Shown: positions 33,930 through 43,482, counted from the stretch's first letter. The stretch is DNA of 64,000 bases from Azotimanducus chitobiosivorans (GCA_965200235.1 OZ241339.1:992001-1056000); one strand, 5' to 3'. Notes: a model not told the origin generated them from the letters alone. A program made the numbers and translations.

Positions 33930-36421
33930 GGGTTGCTTGACTCCTGTCCGATTCGGCACAGCGGGTGCAGGTGGCACGTATCGCAAGCGTGCGGCCTCGG
34001 CGTGACACGAGCAATGCCGAGCGCAAAATCCCGAAGAATTGCGCGCACCTTGGTGCCGCTTGTGCGCAAGATGTCGCCAGCCGCATTGCGGCCCGATTCT
34101 CGCGTTGTGAAGCGGGCATCTGTGCTGCAATGGCTGTACCCGACCTCGCCAGCATGACCGGTCGCGCCGAAGGCAAGTGACAGTACCTGGTCGCCGCGTG
34201 TCTCGCGCAACGCCTCCGCATAGACAAGCAGCTGCGGCTCGTGAAGCTGTGCATTTGATCGCAGCTGTGTAAGCGCAGGCGGTGATGTTTTGTAGTCGGT
34301 GATGAGCCATTGGCCAGTCGCGACGTCTTGGTCGATACGATCAATCTTGAGACGGAGCGCCATGTGTTCGATGGTCACCGCGACCTCGGTCTCGGCCTGC
34401 AGATTTGTGTAAGGCGGACGCTTCATATCCTCGTCAAACCAGGCGCTGACGATCTCCGCGAGGTGTTTGACGCAGCCGGTTCGCAGCCGTGCTGGTAGGC
34501 GCGGCATGATGGTGTCGATCGACTGCGCGGCGACTGTCTTGGCCAATGCGTCACGATCCGGATGCTGCATGAGCGTCGATTGATCGGGCAGGTGTCGATA
34601 CGCCAGTTCAAGCGCGAGGTGTACGGCGTTGCCAATTTCCCTCGCGCTCGGCAGGACCGCTTTGCGCAAGGCTTCCGTAATGCCAAGCCTGTGCCGCGCA
34701 AAGGCGCGAAACGGGCAGTTCGATTGGTCTCGTACAAGCGCGGCAGTGCCCTCTCGCTCTTCGTCCGTGCACGGAGGCGCCTCGTGGTCATCAGTGGCGA
34801 TGAGTGCTGTCGCTTCCGCCGCCATGTAGGGATGCGCGTACTCGGCGAGCCCGCGATGGTGCGTATCAAGAAAGAATTCAGGTGTTGTGCGAATGGTATC
34901 GGGCAAGAGCGCGCTTGCGCCGTGATGCTCATCGCCATCGAATTGCGCATAGCTGAAAACGAGCGTCGGCGCGCAACTGGTCAGCTTTGCCACGATTCGG
35001 CGCGCAAGGCGCAGGCGCGAGTCCGGGGTGACCCCGGGTACGCCAGCGGCTCTTTGCGAGCTTCGAGGCAGAAACGGATTGGCAGCGCTCGACGCTGGCC
35101 AGTCCGTACCGCGCATGCCTGCAACCCATAAGTGCGTGAAGCGAAATTCGCAGGCATCTTCAATATCGAGCACACGAATGGGCGCGCCTGTTCGTTGCAC
35201 TTCGTGATAGCGCTCACGGGCCGCGCGCTCAAGTTTCCGCAGCACTGCTTCAGCGTTGGCTTGCGGCGCAAGTTGTGAGGCGCTCGCCATGTCCGCCGCG
35301 AGCGCGCCGAGCGCTTGCGCGTGCTGAAAGGCTGCGCTGTCAAACTGCCTGCCAGTCGGCCAAGACACTGCTTGCAGCGCCTTCTGAAAACTTGCGAGCC
35401 ACGCTGAGATAGGGCGTTTTCGTTTGGCGCTGGCGCCGAGTCGGACTGTTTTGGAGATGTCGAGGAACGGTGAGTCAAGAAGCGATTCAACCTCGTGCGA
35501 CGTTGTCTGTCCGACGAGCATGCGCAGAAAAAGCAGCGCGTGACGGCACACAGCGAAGGTGTCGAGCGGTGCGCCGCCGGCGATGTCAAAGAGGCTTGCA
35601 TGGTCCGGGGCGGGCGTGTGTTCGGGGTAGAGAACATGGCCGAGTTGCCGTTCGATTTCCATGCGGCGCGCGCCCGCCTGTGGGAAGGCGATGCCGATCG
35701 CGACTGGTTCTGTGGCGCGTTCAAGGCAGTGCCTCGCCATGAGCGCGATGGTTCGAAGCTCGTCTTCGGGTTGCTCAAACTCGACGAGGCGCGGCGTTTC
35801 CGTTGGATTCGTGTGCTTTGAAGCTGAGAGCCTTGTCAAGCACTTGATGCGCGATAGACGTGTCAAGAGGTCAGCTTCGACCGGAGCGAGCGGATGCGCA
35901 TCGCCGAACCCCCAAGCAATCAGCGGCTTGGCCGGGTGCCAGGTGCCTGCCTTCAAGTGTGCCAGAAGCGTGTTCGCCAGCTCGGCTTCCGTGATGAGCG
36001 ACTGCGCGTCCAGAATCGCTTGCGCGCGCAGCGCCCACCGCCTGAAAACGAGCGTGTTGCTGGTCTCAAGATGCGCTGATTCATCGTCCGCCAAACGGTA
36101 GTGATGATGCAACGTCCAGGCGCGCGCGATGTCGTCGTACCAGTTCTCAGGATCTGCGATCTCGCTTGGCGCGACGGAGAGAAACAGCGCTTGCTGCATG
36201 ACAGGTGACAGAATGCGCGCATTCGAGACATGGCGCACGAACAGTGTTTCACTTGCGCGACGTACATAGGCGCTGAGCGTCGTCACATCGGGTCTCGCCC
36301 AAGCGCGCGCGCCGCGCGCAAGCTGCCAGTCGCCGTAGGCTTCTTCAATGGCGCGGGCGATGCGGCGATTCGGCGTGACGGTGTGGGACTGTTCGATTTT
36401 GGCGGCGAGCGAGGCGCTCAT
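33926..36421 (-). CDS. AddB-like PD-(D/E)XK nuclease
   Basis: An 831-residue partner of the AddA-like helicase. The N-terminal inactivated-helicase part starts IEQSHTVTPNRRIARAIEEA; the C-terminal nuclease has GNAVHLALELAYRHL, LRLKIDRIDQDVATGQWLIT then DYKTSPPALTQL (D-x-K catalytic pair) and a cysteine set fitting a Fe-S staple: NCPFRAFARHRLGI ahead and CDTCHLHPLC at the end. ATG 36421 was chosen; an in-frame TTG 25 codons upstream is possible. The stop overlaps the AddA-like start. Confidence 0.85.
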   Translation of the reverse strand: MSASLAAKIEQSHTVTPNRRIARAIEEAYGDWQLARGARAWARPDVTTLSAYVRRASETLFVRHVSNARILSPVMQQALFLSVAPSEIADPENWYDDIARAWTLHHHYRLADDESAHLETSNTLVFRRWALRAQAILDAQSLITEAELANTLLAHLKAGTWHPAKPLIAWGFGDAHPLAPVEADLLTRLSRIKCLTRLSASKHTNPTETPRLVEFEQPEDELRTIALMARHCLERATEPVAIGIAFPQAGARRMEIERQLGHVLYPEHTPAPDHASLFDIAGGAPLDTFAVCRHALLFLRMLVGQTTSHEVESLLDSPFLDISKTVRLGASAKRKRPISAWLASFQKALQAVSWPTGRQFDSAAFQHAQALGALAADMASASQLAPQANAEAVLRKLERAARERYHEVQRTGAPIRVLDIEDACEFRFTHLWVAGMRGTDWPASSAANPFLPRSSQRAAGVPGVTPDSRLRLARRIVAKLTSCAPTLVFSYAQFDGDEHHGASALLPDTIRTTPEFFLDTHHRGLAEYAHPYMAAEATALIATDDHEAPPCTDEEREGTAALVRDQSNCPFRAFARHRLGITEALRKAVLPSAREIGNAVHLALELAYRHLPDQSTLMQHPDRDALAKTVAAQSIDTIMPRLPARLRTGCVKHLAEIVSAWFDEDMKRPPYTNLQAETEVAVTIEHMALRLKIDRIDQDVATGQWLITDYKTSPPALTQLRSNAQLHEPQLLVYAEALRETRGDQVLSLAFGATGHAGEVGYSHCSTDARFTTRESGRNAAGDILRTSGTKVRAILRDFALGIARVTPRPHACDTCHLHPLCRIGQESSNP

Positions 36422-36523
36422 CTCGACGAGCGGCTTGGCTCGGACGCTGACTGCTGGTATTTCGCTGTCAGGCAATTTGACAACCGTGCGACACAACTAT
36501 GAAGCGGTGCGTCGAGTTGCGAG

Positions 36524-37579
36524 CTATGGACATACCATGAGCTTGCCTATGTTGACGCCCGAGAAGAGGTCGACGAGCGCCTGCGGCAGATGTTCAAAGC
36601 CGCGAATCACTGTGGTGCGCTGCGTCAGCAGTCCCGCCTTGATCCATACTTGCATTTCCGTCGCCGCTTCAGCGAATCGATGCGCGTAGTCGATGACGAT
36701 GAAGCCTTCCATGCGCGCGCGCTTGAACACGAGGTTGAAGTAGTTGGTCGGGCCGGGCGGGAGCGTTTCTTCGTTGTATCGTGAAATGCCACCGCAGATG
36801 ACCACGCGGGCGTGCATGGCAAGCAGCGCGAGGCAGGCATCGAGGATGTCGCCGCCGACATTGTCGAAGTAGACATCAATGCCGTTGGGACAGGCGCGTT
36901 TCAAGGCATCACGCACATTGTCAGTTTTGTAGTTGATGGCGACATCGAAACCGAGTTCGCCAGTCAGCCATTGGCACTTCTCGTCGGTGCCGGCAAGCCC
37001 AACAACGCGGCACCCCTTGATGCGCGCGATTTGTCCGGCGATGCTACCAGTCGCGCCCGCCGCCCCTGAGACCACGACGGTTTGCCCGGGCTTCGGAATG
37101 CCAAGATCGAGCAGGCCGAAGTAGGCTGTCATGCCAGTGCCACCGAGCATGCCAAGGGCGACTTCCGGGTCTGTGCCTGCGTTCAGCAGTTGCACAGGGA
37201 TCGATGTGCCATCAGTCACAGCGTAGGTTTGCATGCCAAGTGTGCCGGATACCAGGCGACCTTCGGGCAATGACGGGTTGCGCGATTCAATGATTTCGCC
37301 GATGCAGCCTGCGCGCATGAGGTCGCCCACCTTGAGCGGCGCCATGTAGCCGCCGCGGTTCTCCATCCAGCCGCGCATGGCGGGATCGAGCGAGATGTGC
37401 GTGACCTTGACGAGCGCTTCGTTGTCGCGAGGGCTCAGCACGGGGACTTCGTGATAGCGCAAGTGATCCGTTTGAATCATGCCGTCCGGGTGGGCGGCAA
37501 GCAGAAATTGAGCGTTGCTGGCGGGCATGGCGGATTGGCTTCGCACGAAAGGACCCATGTTACTGCGTTCGATGCGCAT
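36524..37579 (-). CDS. MDR-family NADP-dependent oxidoreductase (CurA/PTGR-like)
   Basis: A 351-residue zinc-free medium-chain reductase like YncB/CurA and prostaglandin reductase, reducing activated C=C bonds with NADPH. Seen are THISLDPAMRGWMENRGGY, the Rossmann VVVSGAAGATGSIAGQIARI, GFDVAINYKT, IDVYFDNVGGDILDACL and the tail FEHLPQALVDLFSGVNIGK. The ATG at 37579 is preceded by AAGGGACGG, a good Shine-Dalgarno, whereas internal ATGs at 37558 and 37528 have none. It diverges from the Rieske oxygenase cluster (112 bp between starts), so shared control is plausible. Confidence 0.92.
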   Translation of the reverse strand: MRIERSNMGPFVRSQSAMPASNAQFLLAAHPDGMIQTDHLRYHEVPVLSPRDNEALVKVTHISLDPAMRGWMENRGGYMAPLKVGDLMRAGCIGEIIESRNPSLPEGRLVSGTLGMQTYAVTDGTSIPVQLLNAGTDPEVALGMLGGTGMTAYFGLLDLGIPKPGQTVVVSGAAGATGSIAGQIARIKGCRVVGLAGTDEKCQWLTGELGFDVAINYKTDNVRDALKRACPNGIDVYFDNVGGDILDACLALLAMHARVVICGGISRYNEETLPPGPTNYFNLVFKRARMEGFIVIDYAHRFAEAATEMQVWIKAGLLTQRTTVIRGFEHLPQALVDLFSGVNIGKLMVCP

Positions 37580-37691
37580 CGGTTCCGTCCCTTATCAAAT
37601 TCGAGAGTACACGACGGCTTCACGATAGCTATACTCTCAGAATCATTGCTTGCGCCTGATGCGCCTACCGAACCCGAGGGGATATCGCACC

Positions 37692-39011
37692 ATGACCGTC
37701 TACCGAAAAGTTCAGCGCTACGCCGATATGCAGACCAGCAAGACGCCGGCGCAGAAGGCGCCTGATCCTGACCTCGGCTACGACTTCATCCCAAAAGATC
37801 GCTACACCTGCAAGGAATTTATGACGCTTGAATGGGAGCGTTTATGGACAAAAGTGTGGCTGATGGGCGCTTGGGAAGGGGATCTCAAAAACGCGGGCGA
37901 TTACGTGGTCACCGAGATTGGCAGTGAGTCGATTGTCATCACCAAGGATGAACATGGCGATTACAACGCCTTTTACAATGTCTGTTCGCACCGTGGCAAC
38001 CAGGTCGCCTATGGCAGGCGCGGACATGTGGACGCCTTCCGCTGTTCATACCATCTTTGGGAATACAACCTGCGCGGCGAGCTGACGCATGTGCCCGACG
38101 CCGAGACCTTTGCGCAAGGCGCGCCCTGCGACAAACTCTCCATCGTCAAGCTACCCTGCGAAGCGTGGGGCGGCTGGGTGTGGTTCAGCATGAATCCCGA
38201 TGTCGAGCCTTTGAGGGACTATCTCGATATGATTCCCGCGCACTTGGATCCCTATCATTTTGAGCGCATGACGCTCGTGAACGATGTCACGGTTGAATGG
38301 GATGTCAATTGGAAGGCATCGGTGGATGCCTTCAACGAAACTTATCACGTCAACGGCACGCACCCGCAGCTCATGTCCTACATCGAAGACATGGATGTAC
38401 AAATCGATTGCTACACACGGCATAGTCGATATCTCGTCCCGTTCGGCGTGGTGAGCACCCACTGGAAGGACGGCACGGGCATCTCCGAGGCGATGAAGGA
38501 CTACATGCGCATGATGCACCTTGATCCAGACACCTACCAAGGCGACGGTCTCGGCGTGCGGCGCGCCGTGCAGGAGAATCTGCGCAAGAATGACAAGGCG
38601 CTCGGCTTCGACTTCTCGGACTTGAACGACGATCAGCTCTCGGATGACTACCACTATCTGATTTTTCCGAATATCACCATGAATATTCATGCCAACAGCC
38701 TGATGATCTTCCGGCAGCGCCCGCACCCGACCGACCCCAACAAGATGCTGTGGGACTTGCAGAACTACATGCTCATGCCCGAAGGCGCGCCTGCCCCGCC
38801 GCGTCCTGAGCACCGGCAGTTCAAGCATGGTGAAGAATCCTTGGGCGAAGTGCTCGACCAGGACGCATCCAATCTGCCGATGGTGCAAAAAGGCATGAAT
38901 TCACGAGGCTTCCGCGGCCTGTGGATGTCCAAGCAAGAGCTTCGCGTGCGTCATTTGCACAAAGTCGTGGACGATTATCTCTATCGGCAAAGCATCAAGT
39001 GGCTGAACTAG
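37692..39011 (+). CDS. Rieske non-haem iron oxygenase, alpha subunit
   Basis: A 439-residue aromatic-ring-hydroxylating or demethylase-type oxygenase. The Rieske 2Fe-2S ligands are in NVCSHRGNQVAYG and FRCSYHLWEYNLRGELTHVP; the mononuclear iron site is in VDAFNETYHVNGTHPQ with two His, and a downstream Asp is expected. No beta-subunit gene is present, which fits the alpha-only types. ATG 37692 precedes the first conserved residues. The Rieske ferredoxin gene overlaps its 3' end. Substrate not predictable; a steroid, terpenoid or aromatic acid is likely from such clusters. Confidence 0.92.
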   Translation: MTVYRKVQRYADMQTSKTPAQKAPDPDLGYDFIPKDRYTCKEFMTLEWERLWTKVWLMGAWEGDLKNAGDYVVTEIGSESIVITKDEHGDYNAFYNVCSHRGNQVAYGRRGHVDAFRCSYHLWEYNLRGELTHVPDAETFAQGAPCDKLSIVKLPCEAWGGWVWFSMNPDVEPLRDYLDMIPAHLDPYHFERMTLVNDVTVEWDVNWKASVDAFNETYHVNGTHPQLMSYIEDMDVQIDCYTRHSRYLVPFGVVSTHWKDGTGISEAMKDYMRMMHLDPDTYQGDGLGVRRAVQENLRKNDKALGFDFSDLNDDQLSDDYHYLIFPNITMNIHANSLMIFRQRPHPTDPNKMLWDLQNYMLMPEGAPAPPRPEHRQFKHGEESLGEVLDQDASNLPMVQKGMNSRGFRGLWMSKQELRVRHLHKVVDDYLYRQSIKWLN

Positions 39012-39346
39012 CGGTCGAGTTCTGCGAGTTTGGCGACGACGATCTTCTGCTGCGCCACCTTGACGGCGTGGACGTGATCCTCACGCGAATCGACGGCGCC
39101 TTTCATGCCGTCGAAAACCGTTGTAGCCATGCGCGCTCATTTCTCCATACCGGGCCGCGCAGCGGCCATGTGATCACGTGTCCGCTGCACGGTGCGAAAT
39201 TCGATCTTCGCACTGGCGCTTGCCTTGCGCCGCCAGCAGTGAAGCCCATCAAGTCACTCGCAACGCGCATTGAAGACGAGCAGGTGATTATCATTGTCAC
39301 CGAAGCCGACAAACCAGCCAAGCCGAGATTCGGCCTATTCAACTAG
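38999..39346 (+). CDS. Rieske-type ferredoxin
   Basis: A 115-residue soluble ferredoxin supplying electrons to the oxygenase. Cluster ligands are in ENRCSHARSFLHTG (C-x-H) and VITCPLHGAKFDLRTG (C-x2-H). GTG 38999 is the likely start, overlapping the oxygenase by 13 bases; the frame has no ATG ahead of the domain. The partner reductase is not in the window. Confidence 0.9.
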   Translation: MAELAVEFCEFGDDDLLLRHLDGVDVILTRIDGAFHAVENRCSHARSFLHTGPRSGHVITCPLHGAKFDLRTGACLAPPAVKPIKSLATRIEDEQVIIIVTEADKPAKPRFGLFN

Positions 39347-39371
39347 ACTTTCAAAGACCGGAGTATTTTTC

Positions 39372-40130
39372 ATGGATCTACACATCAAGGGTGGCAAGGC
39401 GCTCATCACCGGCGGCTCTAAAGGTATTGGCCTCGCCATCGCGCATGCCTTCGCCAACGAAGGCTGCCATGTCGCCATCTGCTCGCGCAACCAGGACAAT
39501 GTCGATTCCGCGCTTGCCGAGCTGTCCGCCAAGGGCGTCAACGTCTATGGCGAAGCGGTGGATATCGCCGATGCGGACGCCTTTGCAGGCTGGGTCAAGG
39601 GGGCGGCGGATGCCCTTGGCGGGATTGACACCTTCGTCTCCAACGCGACCGGGCCGGGCGGTGCTGATGAGAACGCATGGCAAGGCGGACTCACGCACGA
39701 TATTTTCGGCCTCACACGCGGTGTCGCTGCGGCGCGCTCGCACTTGCATGCTTCCGAGAATGCGAGCATTGTCGCCATCTCTTCGACGGCTGCGTTGGAA
39801 AAATTCATCGCAGCCATGCCCTATAACGCCATGAAAGCGGCGCTGCTGCAACATGCAGGTGCGCTCGCGTTTGACTTGGCGCCCAAGGGTATTCGAGTCA
39901 ATTGCGTGACGCCGGGACCGATCTTCATTGAAGGCGGTTCATGGGATCGCATCAAGCAAGGCATGCCAGCGCTCTATGAAGGCACGCTGGCAGAAGTGCC
40001 TTTGGGGCGCATGGGCACCGCGGCAGAGGTCGCCGCACAGGTGGTGTTCTTGGCGAGTCCGCTCGCAGGCTTCACCACCGGCACCAATGTCATTGTCGAT
40101 GGCGGGCTTACTAAGCGAATTCAGTTCTAG
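39372..40130 (+). CDS. Short-chain dehydrogenase/reductase
   Basis: A 252-residue classical SDR. Nucleotide-binding GGSKGIGLAIAHAFA, the NAG-equivalent SNATGPGG, catalytic Ser in IVAISSTAALEKF, and Y-x3-K in MPYNAMKAALLQHAGALAFD; then RVNCVTPGPIFIEGG. A C-terminal VIVDGGLTKRI ends it. The SNATGP and P-Y-N motifs place it near the dehydrogenases that act on cis-diols or hydroxy acids of oxygenase clusters. It follows the ferredoxin by 25 bp. Confidence 0.92.
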   Translation: MDLHIKGGKALITGGSKGIGLAIAHAFANEGCHVAICSRNQDNVDSALAELSAKGVNVYGEAVDIADADAFAGWVKGAADALGGIDTFVSNATGPGGADENAWQGGLTHDIFGLTRGVAAARSHLHASENASIVAISSTAALEKFIAAMPYNAMKAALLQHAGALAFDLAPKGIRVNCVTPGPIFIEGGSWDRIKQGMPALYEGTLAEVPLGRMGTAAEVAAQVVFLASPLAGFTTGTNVIVDGGLTKRIQF

Positions 40131-40145
40131 CAGTCGCCCCTTGCC

Positions 40146-40895
40146 ATGTGTCGGAAAAGCGTTCAGGTCTACATGGTGGTCGCTGGGGATTATCATGACA
40201 TGGACTATGCCCGCTTGGAGCTTCTCAAGCTTCTCGCTGAGCACGAGCGCATCCGCGTGCATGTTGCCGAGAATTACCACGACCTCAGCGCCATCAATGC
40301 CTGTGATTGGCTGATCTCCTACACCTGTAACCTTGTTCCGGAAGTCCACGAGCAAGAAGCGCTTCGAGACTTCGTGGCGGGCGGCAAACGATGGTTTGCG
40401 CTGCACGGTACCAATTCGATCTTGCGCTTTCTTGAGGACGGCAGGGTGGACAGTCCTGAGACAGCGCCGGCGCTGATGGAGACGCTCGGTTCGCAGTTCA
40501 TCGCGCATCCGCCGATACAGCCGTTCAAGGTGCGCATCACAGATCCAGAGCATGTGCTGGTCAAGGGCATCGATGAATTTGAGACGGATGATGAGCTGTA
40601 CCTTTGCCGAATTCACGGACCCCTGCACACGCTTCTTGACACGCGCTATGTGGGTAAAGCCGCTGGCTTCGTAGAGGAGGATTGGGATGAAGATGTCCCG
40701 CGTCCTGTCTACTACACGAAGAAGGTCGGCAAGGGCGAAGTGCTGTATCTCAATCTCGGTCACTGCCGCGGGCATTACGACATGCAGCCGATGATGGATT
40801 TCTATCCGAATATCGAGCGCGGAAGCTGGGAAAAACCCCAGTATTACGAGCTCTTGAGGCGCGGTATTGACTACTGCACACGAGGGGTCGCGTAA
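40146..40895 (+). CDS. ThuA-like domain protein
   Basis: A 249-residue ThuA-domain protein (class I glutamine-amidotransferase-like fold found in sugar-utilisation proteins and hypothetical enzymes). Seen are VAGDYHDMDYARLELLKLLA, DWLISYTCNLVPE, FVAGGKRWFALHGTNSILRF, DDELYLCRIHGPLHTLL and the C-terminal GEVLYLNLGHCRGHYD. A true nucleophile Cys is not obvious. It starts 15 bp after the SDR stop and is last in the oxygenase cluster. Role unknown. Confidence 0.85.
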   Translation: MCRKSVQVYMVVAGDYHDMDYARLELLKLLAEHERIRVHVAENYHDLSAINACDWLISYTCNLVPEVHEQEALRDFVAGGKRWFALHGTNSILRFLEDGRVDSPETAPALMETLGSQFIAHPPIQPFKVRITDPEHVLVKGIDEFETDDELYLCRIHGPLHTLLDTRYVGKAAGFVEEDWDEDVPRPVYYTKKVGKGEVLYLNLGHCRGHYDMQPMMDFYPNIERGSWEKPQYYELLRRGIDYCTRGVA

Positions 40896-40909
40896 GTCAT
40901 GATCGGCAC

Positions 40910-41020
40910 CTACCTCACCCTTGTGTGAAGCAGGCGAAGCCTGTCTTCGAACAGTTCGGGCAGATGTTTGGCTTGGGCGAGGGCGAGATGCTTGTCCATC
41001 CGCACGCGCCCTGCGGGAGT
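40910..41020 (-). pseudogene. 3' end of an unidentified gene
   Basis: The minus strand reads VVTPAGRVRMDKHLALAQAK then HLPELFEDRLRLLHTRVR-stop, an ordinary-looking coding tail of ~37 residues. Its 5' part is cut off at the CTAG-element end at 41021. The family is not recognised. Confidence 0.4.
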
Positions 41021-41046
41021 GACCACACTGATTTACGGAGCACTAG
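41021..41046. repeat. Solo end of a CTAG element
   Basis: CACTGATTTACGGAGCACTAG resembles the right ends at 8167 (GACGGAGCACTAG) and 30583. Its left half is absent. It abuts the next element through a shared CTAG. Confidence 0.6.
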
Positions 41047-41219
41047 GAGCCTGCGCCGTAGAAATTCGCGGCTGCAAGTCCGCTCCCACTCGCCCGTTTG
41101 AACGCTCGATTTCGTCAAATATAGCCCGATATTATCCTCAATCGACCCTCCAAACGGGCGGCGGGATCGAATTTTCGCTATCGTGAATTTCTACGGCGCA
41201 GGCTCCTAGCGCTGTCGCG
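41043..41219. mobile_element. CTAG-flanked small inverted-repeat element, second subtype
   Basis: The 169-bp core (41047-41215) starts GAGCCTGCGCCGTAGAAATT and ends with its reverse complement (21-bp match), bounded by CTAG both sides. The interior shows a second inverted pair, CGCCCGTTTG/CAAACGGGCG. The sequence is unrelated to the other CTAG elements except for the flanks. It terminates the AAA ATPase gene. Confidence 0.85.
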
Positions 41220-41711
41220 CATATTGCCTTCAATCGGGATTCTGCCGTATCTCGCCATTACCTCGGCAGCGCTGAGCACCTCATCATCCCTCAAATCAAT
41301 CCATGTTCTCGAGTCGCTCTCCAAAGGACGCAGATAATCTATTTGTCGTTCGATTTCGCGAGGACTCAGTTGCTTCAGATTCAGAGGCGCGGATTGCTGG
41401 TTGACTCCGTTGGAAAGTCTACGCATGTGCGTTCGGCTATCTTCTTGAATCTCTTCGATTCGTTTCAACTCAAGCTCTACTCCATCGTCGAAGAGTAGCG
41501 AAATTTGACTGAAGGGCACACTTCGAAAGAGACCGAATTGACCTGATAGAAGTGCGTTTGTCATCCGCAAGACAGAGGTTTTCCCAACGCCGTTGGGGCC
41601 GTGCAGAAGGGTAATTTGGTCATTGAGTTTGAGGTCAATAGCGTGACAATAGAAGCCGAACAGACCTTCCACCTTAATCTGCTTAAGTCTGATGAGATCC
41701 GATGTTGCCAT
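41216..41711 (-). pseudogene. AAA-family ATPase, N-terminal fragment
   Basis: The first ~165 residues of an SMC/OLD-like AAA ATPase: IRLKQIKVEGLFGFYCHAID, then Walker A HGPNGVGKTSVLRMTNALLS. Such proteins are common in defence systems (for example OLD, retron or Gabija types), but the deciding C-terminal half is gone. The reading frame passes into the CTAG element at 41215 and stops at 41178. Start is ATG 41711. No partner gene is nearby. Confidence 0.75.
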
Positions 41712-41713
41712 TG

Positions 41714-41908
41714 CTAAGGTCCCTTCGTTTTGGCTGGCGTAAAGTAGCTGCTTAATTTTAAGTTCGGAAAGCTATCAGCACGATGTTGCCTCAATTCGGT
41801 AATGCCACGCGGCGCGTAAATGTCGAGCCGATTGGAATAGTGGTGCACTCCTGGCCCGCCTTTGTTATGGTAAAGAGAACCTCTCGGAATCCTGCCAATC
41901 CAGCGCAA
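41714..41908 (-). other. Short open frame upstream of the ATPase fragment
   Basis: A 64-residue frame (RGSLYHNKGGPGVHHYSNRL, DIYAPRGITELRQHRADSFP) ends two bases before the ATPase start, as a co-transcribed upstream gene would. Composition looks protein-like, but no family is recognised, and its 5' end collides with the BCCT gene leader. It may be the tail of a deleted defence partner. Confidence 0.3.
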
Positions 41909-41948
41909 GCTACAACTCGACCTGCCTGTCTTCGCGATCTGCGTCGTA

Positions 41949-43430
41949 GTGGTGCTCGCGATCTCATTGCCAGTGTGGGAAGCGCCACTGGCCGCAGCGG
42001 AGAACTTATCTCGCGTCTATGACTGGATCGAAGCGAACTTCGGTTTCGCATTCATCTGGGCCGCTGTTGGCGCCACCATCTTCCTGCTCTGGCTCGCGCT
42101 CTCGCGGCATGGAACGCGAACGCTTGGCGGCGAGAACGCCACTCCTGAGTTCAGCACATTCAGTTGGATTGGCATGCTGTTTTGTGCAGGCATTGGTGCG
42201 TCGATCATGTACTGGTCAGCGCATGAGTGGGCGTTTTACGTAGACCAGCCGCCGTTCGGCGCCGAGAGAGGCAGCCTGCTGGCAAAAGAGTGGGCTTCGA
42301 CCTACGGACTGTTTCATTGGGGGGTGCCGGCTTGGGCGCTCTACTGCGTACCGGCTGTCACCATCGGCTGGGTGTTCTGCTCTGAGCGGACTGGTCAGCT
42401 TCGCTTCTCCACATCGCTGACTGGCCTGTTTGGTGCGAAGTTCGCCGATACGCTCGGCGGTCGCCTCGTGGACGTATTCTTCATTATCGGACTGATTGGC
42501 GGAACAGGCACCTCGCTGGGGCTCGCGACACCGATGCTCACGGCACTGATTGCCGAACTCGGCTGGCTGCCGCAAGGCTTCATCTCGAGTTTTATCGTAT
42601 TGATGGTATGCACAGGCATTGTCGTGGTCAGCGTCTATCTCGGCCTCGACAAAGGCATTCGGCGGCTCAGCGAAGTCAATGCATGGCTGGCAATCGGTTT
42701 TTGCGTGTTCGTGCTCATCACTGGCCCGACAGCGTTCTTATTGAATACCGCGACCAACAACCTTGGCCTGCTCTTGGATGGCACCATCCGCATGATGACA
42801 TGGACGGAGCCGTTCGGCGGCAACGGCTTTGTCGGTGATTGGACGGTGTTCTACTGGGCCTGGTGGATCGCGTATGCGCCTTTTGTCGGGCTGTTCGTGG
42901 CGCGTATTTCATATGGCCGGTCTCTGCGCGAAATGGTGTTCGGCCTGCTCGGCTATGGCACGGCAGGCGGCGCGCTCTACTACCTGACGCTTGGCACGAG
43001 CGCCATGTGGCATGACATGCAGGGCTTGGCGCCAATTCTGGAAGCGGTGCGTGCGGGTACGCCGGACATCGGTGTCGCCGCGTTCATCGGTTCAATGCCG
43101 CTGAATCCGCTGCCGCTGCTTGTGTTCTTGGTGACCGCTGTCATCTTCGTCGCGACGACCTACGATTCGTCCTCGTTCGCGATCGCTTCGGCTGCAACGC
43201 AAAACCTTGCGTACGATGACCAGCCGCCCCGCTGGCAGCGAATCTTCTGGGCTTTTGGCATCATGGTGCTGCCAGTCACCTTGCTCGTCATTCGAGAGGC
43301 TGGCGGCGATGCGCTCAAGGCAATCCAGTCGCTTGTGCTCGTGGTGGCGCTGCCAATCATGCTGATCTGCGTGCTGTCGTGCGTGAGTTTAGTGAAGTCC
43401 TTGAACCAGCAGGACAGTCAGCCTCCATGA
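41949..43430 (+). CDS. BCCT-family transporter
   Basis: A 493-residue betaine/carnitine/choline-type carrier with 12 hydrophobic helices. Family signatures: MLFCAGIGASIMYWSAHEWA (G-x-G-I-G), FHWGVPAWALYCVPAVTIGW, and WTVFYWAWWIAYAPFVGLFV. It takes up quaternary ammonium osmolytes or carbon sources, usually with Na+ or H+. In-frame sequence upstream (LDLPVFAICVVVVLAISLPV) completes the first helix, but no ATG is found before the stop near 41873; GTG 41949 would start mid-helix. The native start may have been lost with the adjacent rearranged segment. Confidence 0.88.
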   Translation: MVLAISLPVWEAPLAAAENLSRVYDWIEANFGFAFIWAAVGATIFLLWLALSRHGTRTLGGENATPEFSTFSWIGMLFCAGIGASIMYWSAHEWAFYVDQPPFGAERGSLLAKEWASTYGLFHWGVPAWALYCVPAVTIGWVFCSERTGQLRFSTSLTGLFGAKFADTLGGRLVDVFFIIGLIGGTGTSLGLATPMLTALIAELGWLPQGFISSFIVLMVCTGIVVVSVYLGLDKGIRRLSEVNAWLAIGFCVFVLITGPTAFLLNTATNNLGLLLDGTIRMMTWTEPFGGNGFVGDWTVFYWAWWIAYAPFVGLFVARISYGRSLREMVFGLLGYGTAGGALYYLTLGTSAMWHDMQGLAPILEAVRAGTPDIGVAAFIGSMPLNPLPLLVFLVTAVIFVATTYDSSSFAIASAATQNLAYDDQPPRWQRIFWAFGIMVLPVTLLVIREAGGDALKAIQSLVLVVALPIMLICVLSCVSLVKSLNQQDSQPP

Positions 43431-43482
43431 GGCGTCGCACGAAGCGTAAAATAATACTTCGCCTCGCTTCATCACAATCCTC

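Noticed and set aside
33051..34157. Plus-strand frame of 368 codons inside the addA-like gene
   Set aside because: Antisense to conserved helicase motifs; no start signal or family sequence.
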